Of a DNA stretch of 64,000 bases, positions 61,702 to 64,000 are shown piece after piece. This DNA is from Bidens hawaiensis (taxonomy: Eukaryota; Streptophyta; Magnoliopsida; Asterales; Asteraceae): positions 1-64,000 of the forward strand of contig JAIQDT010005019.1 of the NCBI GenBank assembly GCA_021521415.1, given 5' to 3'. The translations under genes were made by a program, and so were the position numbers. A model generated the notes under the pieces. It worked only from the letters and a program-made list of their open reading frames with translations. It made no database searches and was not told where the DNA came from. The number at the start of each line of letters is the position of its first letter. The first letter of the stretch is position 1.

Positions 61702-62051
61702 ATGTTGAAAATCTCCAAACTTGAATTCGCGGAACTTGACATCTCAAGTAGCAATTCAGATTTCTAAAATTCTTTTGACAACGCAGAGTCTGGAGGAGAC
61801 GATCAATGATGAGAAGAATACATCCCTTGAAGAAAAAGCAAAAGCTATGATATTTCTCCGACATCATCTCCATCAAGATCTAAAAAGTGAATAACTTACC
61901 GTTGAGAACCCACTCGAGTTATGGAAGAATATTCAAGAACGCTTTGGCCACCAGACGTTGATCATACTCCCAAAAGCTCGCTATGAATGGCTTCATTTGA
62001 GGCTACAAGATTATAAAATGGTTAATGAATACATTTATGTTCTTCCCGTAT
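61702..62051 (+). pseudogene. Ty1/copia gag fragment
   Basis: It opens with ATG and MLKISKLEFAELDIS, then stops (SSNSDF-stop) and resumes after an apparent deletion as EEKAKAMIFLRHHLHQDLKS, a stop, LTVENPLELWKNIQERFGHQ, ILPKARYEWLHLRLQDYKM and VNEYIYVLP. This is the copia gag (UBN2-type) domain of plant elements. It is cut off by the LTR that begins at 62052. The missing central part and the stops show that it is dead. Confidence 0.75.
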
Positions 62052-64000
62052 TGTCACACCCCGACCAAAGGCGGCGGAACATGCCGAGGTGTAACGATTG
62101 CCCATAAGCGCATGACACTAATTTAAAGCGACAATATTTAACAAACTCATTTCATTTCACAACATCGAAAATGTCACATAACAATATTAATAACAAGTCT
62201 CAACAAAATATAGCAAATCAAATATTGTTCATTTTTGCTAATAACTTAAAGGTCTTGACTTTCGTTTCCTCCACAAACATCAAATCAACTTAGATGCAAA
62301 CCTGTAACATTTCATAAAATAAAGTTTGTCAACACAAAGGTTGGTGAGCAATTCATAAGTTTGAAACAATAAATATATAGTATGAAAAGCCACAAAACTA
62401 GTATACAAAACCATAAATAATAGCTATAAACTTGGATAAAATAGTTATCGCTAACAAGTTAGCGACACCCAACTATAAGGGGTTGCCAAATAGTTTAAGA
62501 TTTTATAGTTATCGTTAATTGCATTACGTTAACGACACCTTGCCATGAGGGGTTGCCAAATGGTCTAGGATTTATAGTTCCACCATCCGAAAGCGATAAA
62601 CACATAGGCAAATAAGCATAGAACACCAAATCGAGCAATTATTCAAGTAAAGTATATAACAACGTGTGGTTTAAGACCCAAGTATGAAACATTTAGTTTA
62701 GATAAGATGAAATGTCACCCCCAAAACAAAAGATAGAAAACGGGGTATGAAGTTACTCACGTTCAAGTAATAAACTTGAAAGATTTGATTATTTGGAGAT
62801 TTTCCGGAACGACGAGGTTAACGTATGAAGCCTAAATAAAAGAAAGTCTTGGATTTAGAAAGGTTGTCTTGAAGATCTTTAAATAAAATAATTGTTGCAA
62901 AAAGTAAACAATTAAAGTTCAATGTTTAAAATGTAACTAATTAAAAATTTATAATAATAACCCTTTAAAAATGTAAGTTTGCTCGAAACCGGGTTAAAGT
63001 ATCTAACCTCAATATTTAACTAACCCAAGTTAGGTAATAAGGTGAGAAAAATGCTAAATGCAAGTTCCTTTGGGACAAAGATACTAAAACGGGTCTTTAA
63101 CGAGTGTTCGGGTTGTTGGTTCGGGTCTTGACGAATGGTCAAACCCAAAGTCAACTTTCCAAAATATTAGTTATTATGAGATAACTTATTAAAACATGGT
63201 AACACTTAATCAAGTATGTAGATCTATTGTTTTAGAACTAACAACGTACGTTAAGCGAGTGTTCGGTTTTGTCGGTCCAAACTATGTTATGAGATCAAGT
63301 TGGATCCAACAATTCCAAGTACTTAAGAAAATAATTAAAATCAGTTTGTGAACTATTTTTGAAGAAATATACAAGTCTTGATAGCTAAAAACACACTTGT
63401 GTGTCTTAAGCGAGTAAAAATCGGATCGGTTCTGTGTCCATCTCATAAGAAGTTCATAGATGGATTCCACATACCCATATATCATAGATCTTGTATAATA
63501 ATGTACAAATGAAAATATTAAAGTTCTACAACTAAAAAGGTCAACAACAAGTCTTTTTAACAAAAGTTCGGTTTGGTTCGGTTTCCATCTCACAATGAGT
63601 TCATAGATGGATTCCACATACCCAAGACATGTAAACGTGACTAACAAACTAAAATGAGCAGAAGTTAGGCATAATGATAGGTATAATAAGTTATGTGTGT
63701 GTATATGTATATCAAGAACACGAAGTCCTCCATGAAGCCTTGCCTTATGGCATTCGAAACTTAACCAGCCGGAGTCGGTGAAGTAACAAATAAAGAAAAC
63801 AAGGGGTGTGTATTATATATATGTTGTACCACCATATTCAAGAGTTAGTAATGTTAGATGAACAAGTTAGAATTAAAGAGAAAACTCACTTTGACTTTTA
63901 GAGGTCAAACCGTCAAGAACACAATGAAAATAACCTTAAAATCTTTGAATTTGAGAGAGAATTTGGAGTTGTAGCAGAGATTAATGGATGGAAAGGGTGG
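62052..64000 (-). mobile_element. LTR D, minus strand, same family as solo LTR A; runs off the window
   Basis: In plus orientation it begins TGTCACACCCCGACCAAAGG, the reverse complement of the end of LTR A. It keeps matching LTR A: 'gggcaatc' near 62098, the 'ggttggtgagca' block near 62340 and 'aagtcctccatgaagccttg' near 63723. LTR A is 2286 bp, so this copy should end about 340 bp beyond the window. A tandem pair of about 165 bp ('catagatggattccacatac' at about 63456 and 63604) lies inside. Whether it is a solo LTR or part of a full element cannot be told. Confidence 0.8.

Overview
The window is plant nuclear DNA: A/T-rich, intron-containing genes, TA microsatellites, MITEs, Helitron ends and large nested LTR retrotransposons. 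The repeat families, especially the chromovirus-like LTRs and a decayed RT-like gene with an AWYLDDG box, resemble what I know from Asteraceae. That family-level assignment is an inference. Only three host protein genes can be supported: a purine permease on the minus strand (4488-5648), a nine-exon vacuolar sorting receptor (36701-40026) with one in-frame stop, and an R2R3-MYB factor (57128-58310). Almost everything else is transposable-element sequence at different stages of decay.

Layout. 1-4.4 kb: a dispersed repeat, a Helitron 3' end and three MITEs sitting end to end in (TA)n tracts. 4.5-5.8 kb: the purine permease, with short tandem duplications on both sides. 8.0-9.4 kb: a Pack-MULE-like element with a perfect 9-bp target duplication. 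9.9-11.2 kb: a second copy of the dispersed repeat inside a pentanucleotide array, then a long-TIR MITE.

11.2-35.1 kb is one nested pile. A minus-strand Athila-type Ty3 element (5' LTR, tRNA-Asp-type primer site, gag and protease remnants) has been hit by a solo LTR (12829-15114), a complete but dead chromovirus (15177-24910), and two more LTR copies inside its own LTR (26703-31000 and 31777-34789). The 26.7-31.0 kb copy itself carries a hAT MITE and a Helitron end. Target duplications and rejoining of the interrupted gag support this order.

36.7-40.0 kb: the sorting receptor. 40-57 kb: intergenic DNA with MITEs, a tRNA-derived SINE-like copy, two LINE remnants in opposite orientation, a GGTGGY tract and a MULE-type foldback element (51928-52940). 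57.1-60.6 kb: the MYB gene followed by the decayed RT-like gene. 61.7-64.0 kb: a copia gag fragment cut by a minus-strand LTR of the same family as the solo LTR at 12.8-15.1 kb.

The host genes show no functional link to each other. The most unusual cross-cutting signal is a conserved block in all six chromovirus-like LTR copies that looks like a plant branch point plus 3' splice acceptor. I found no CRISPR array, no functional tRNA or rRNA gene and no prokaryote-type operon.
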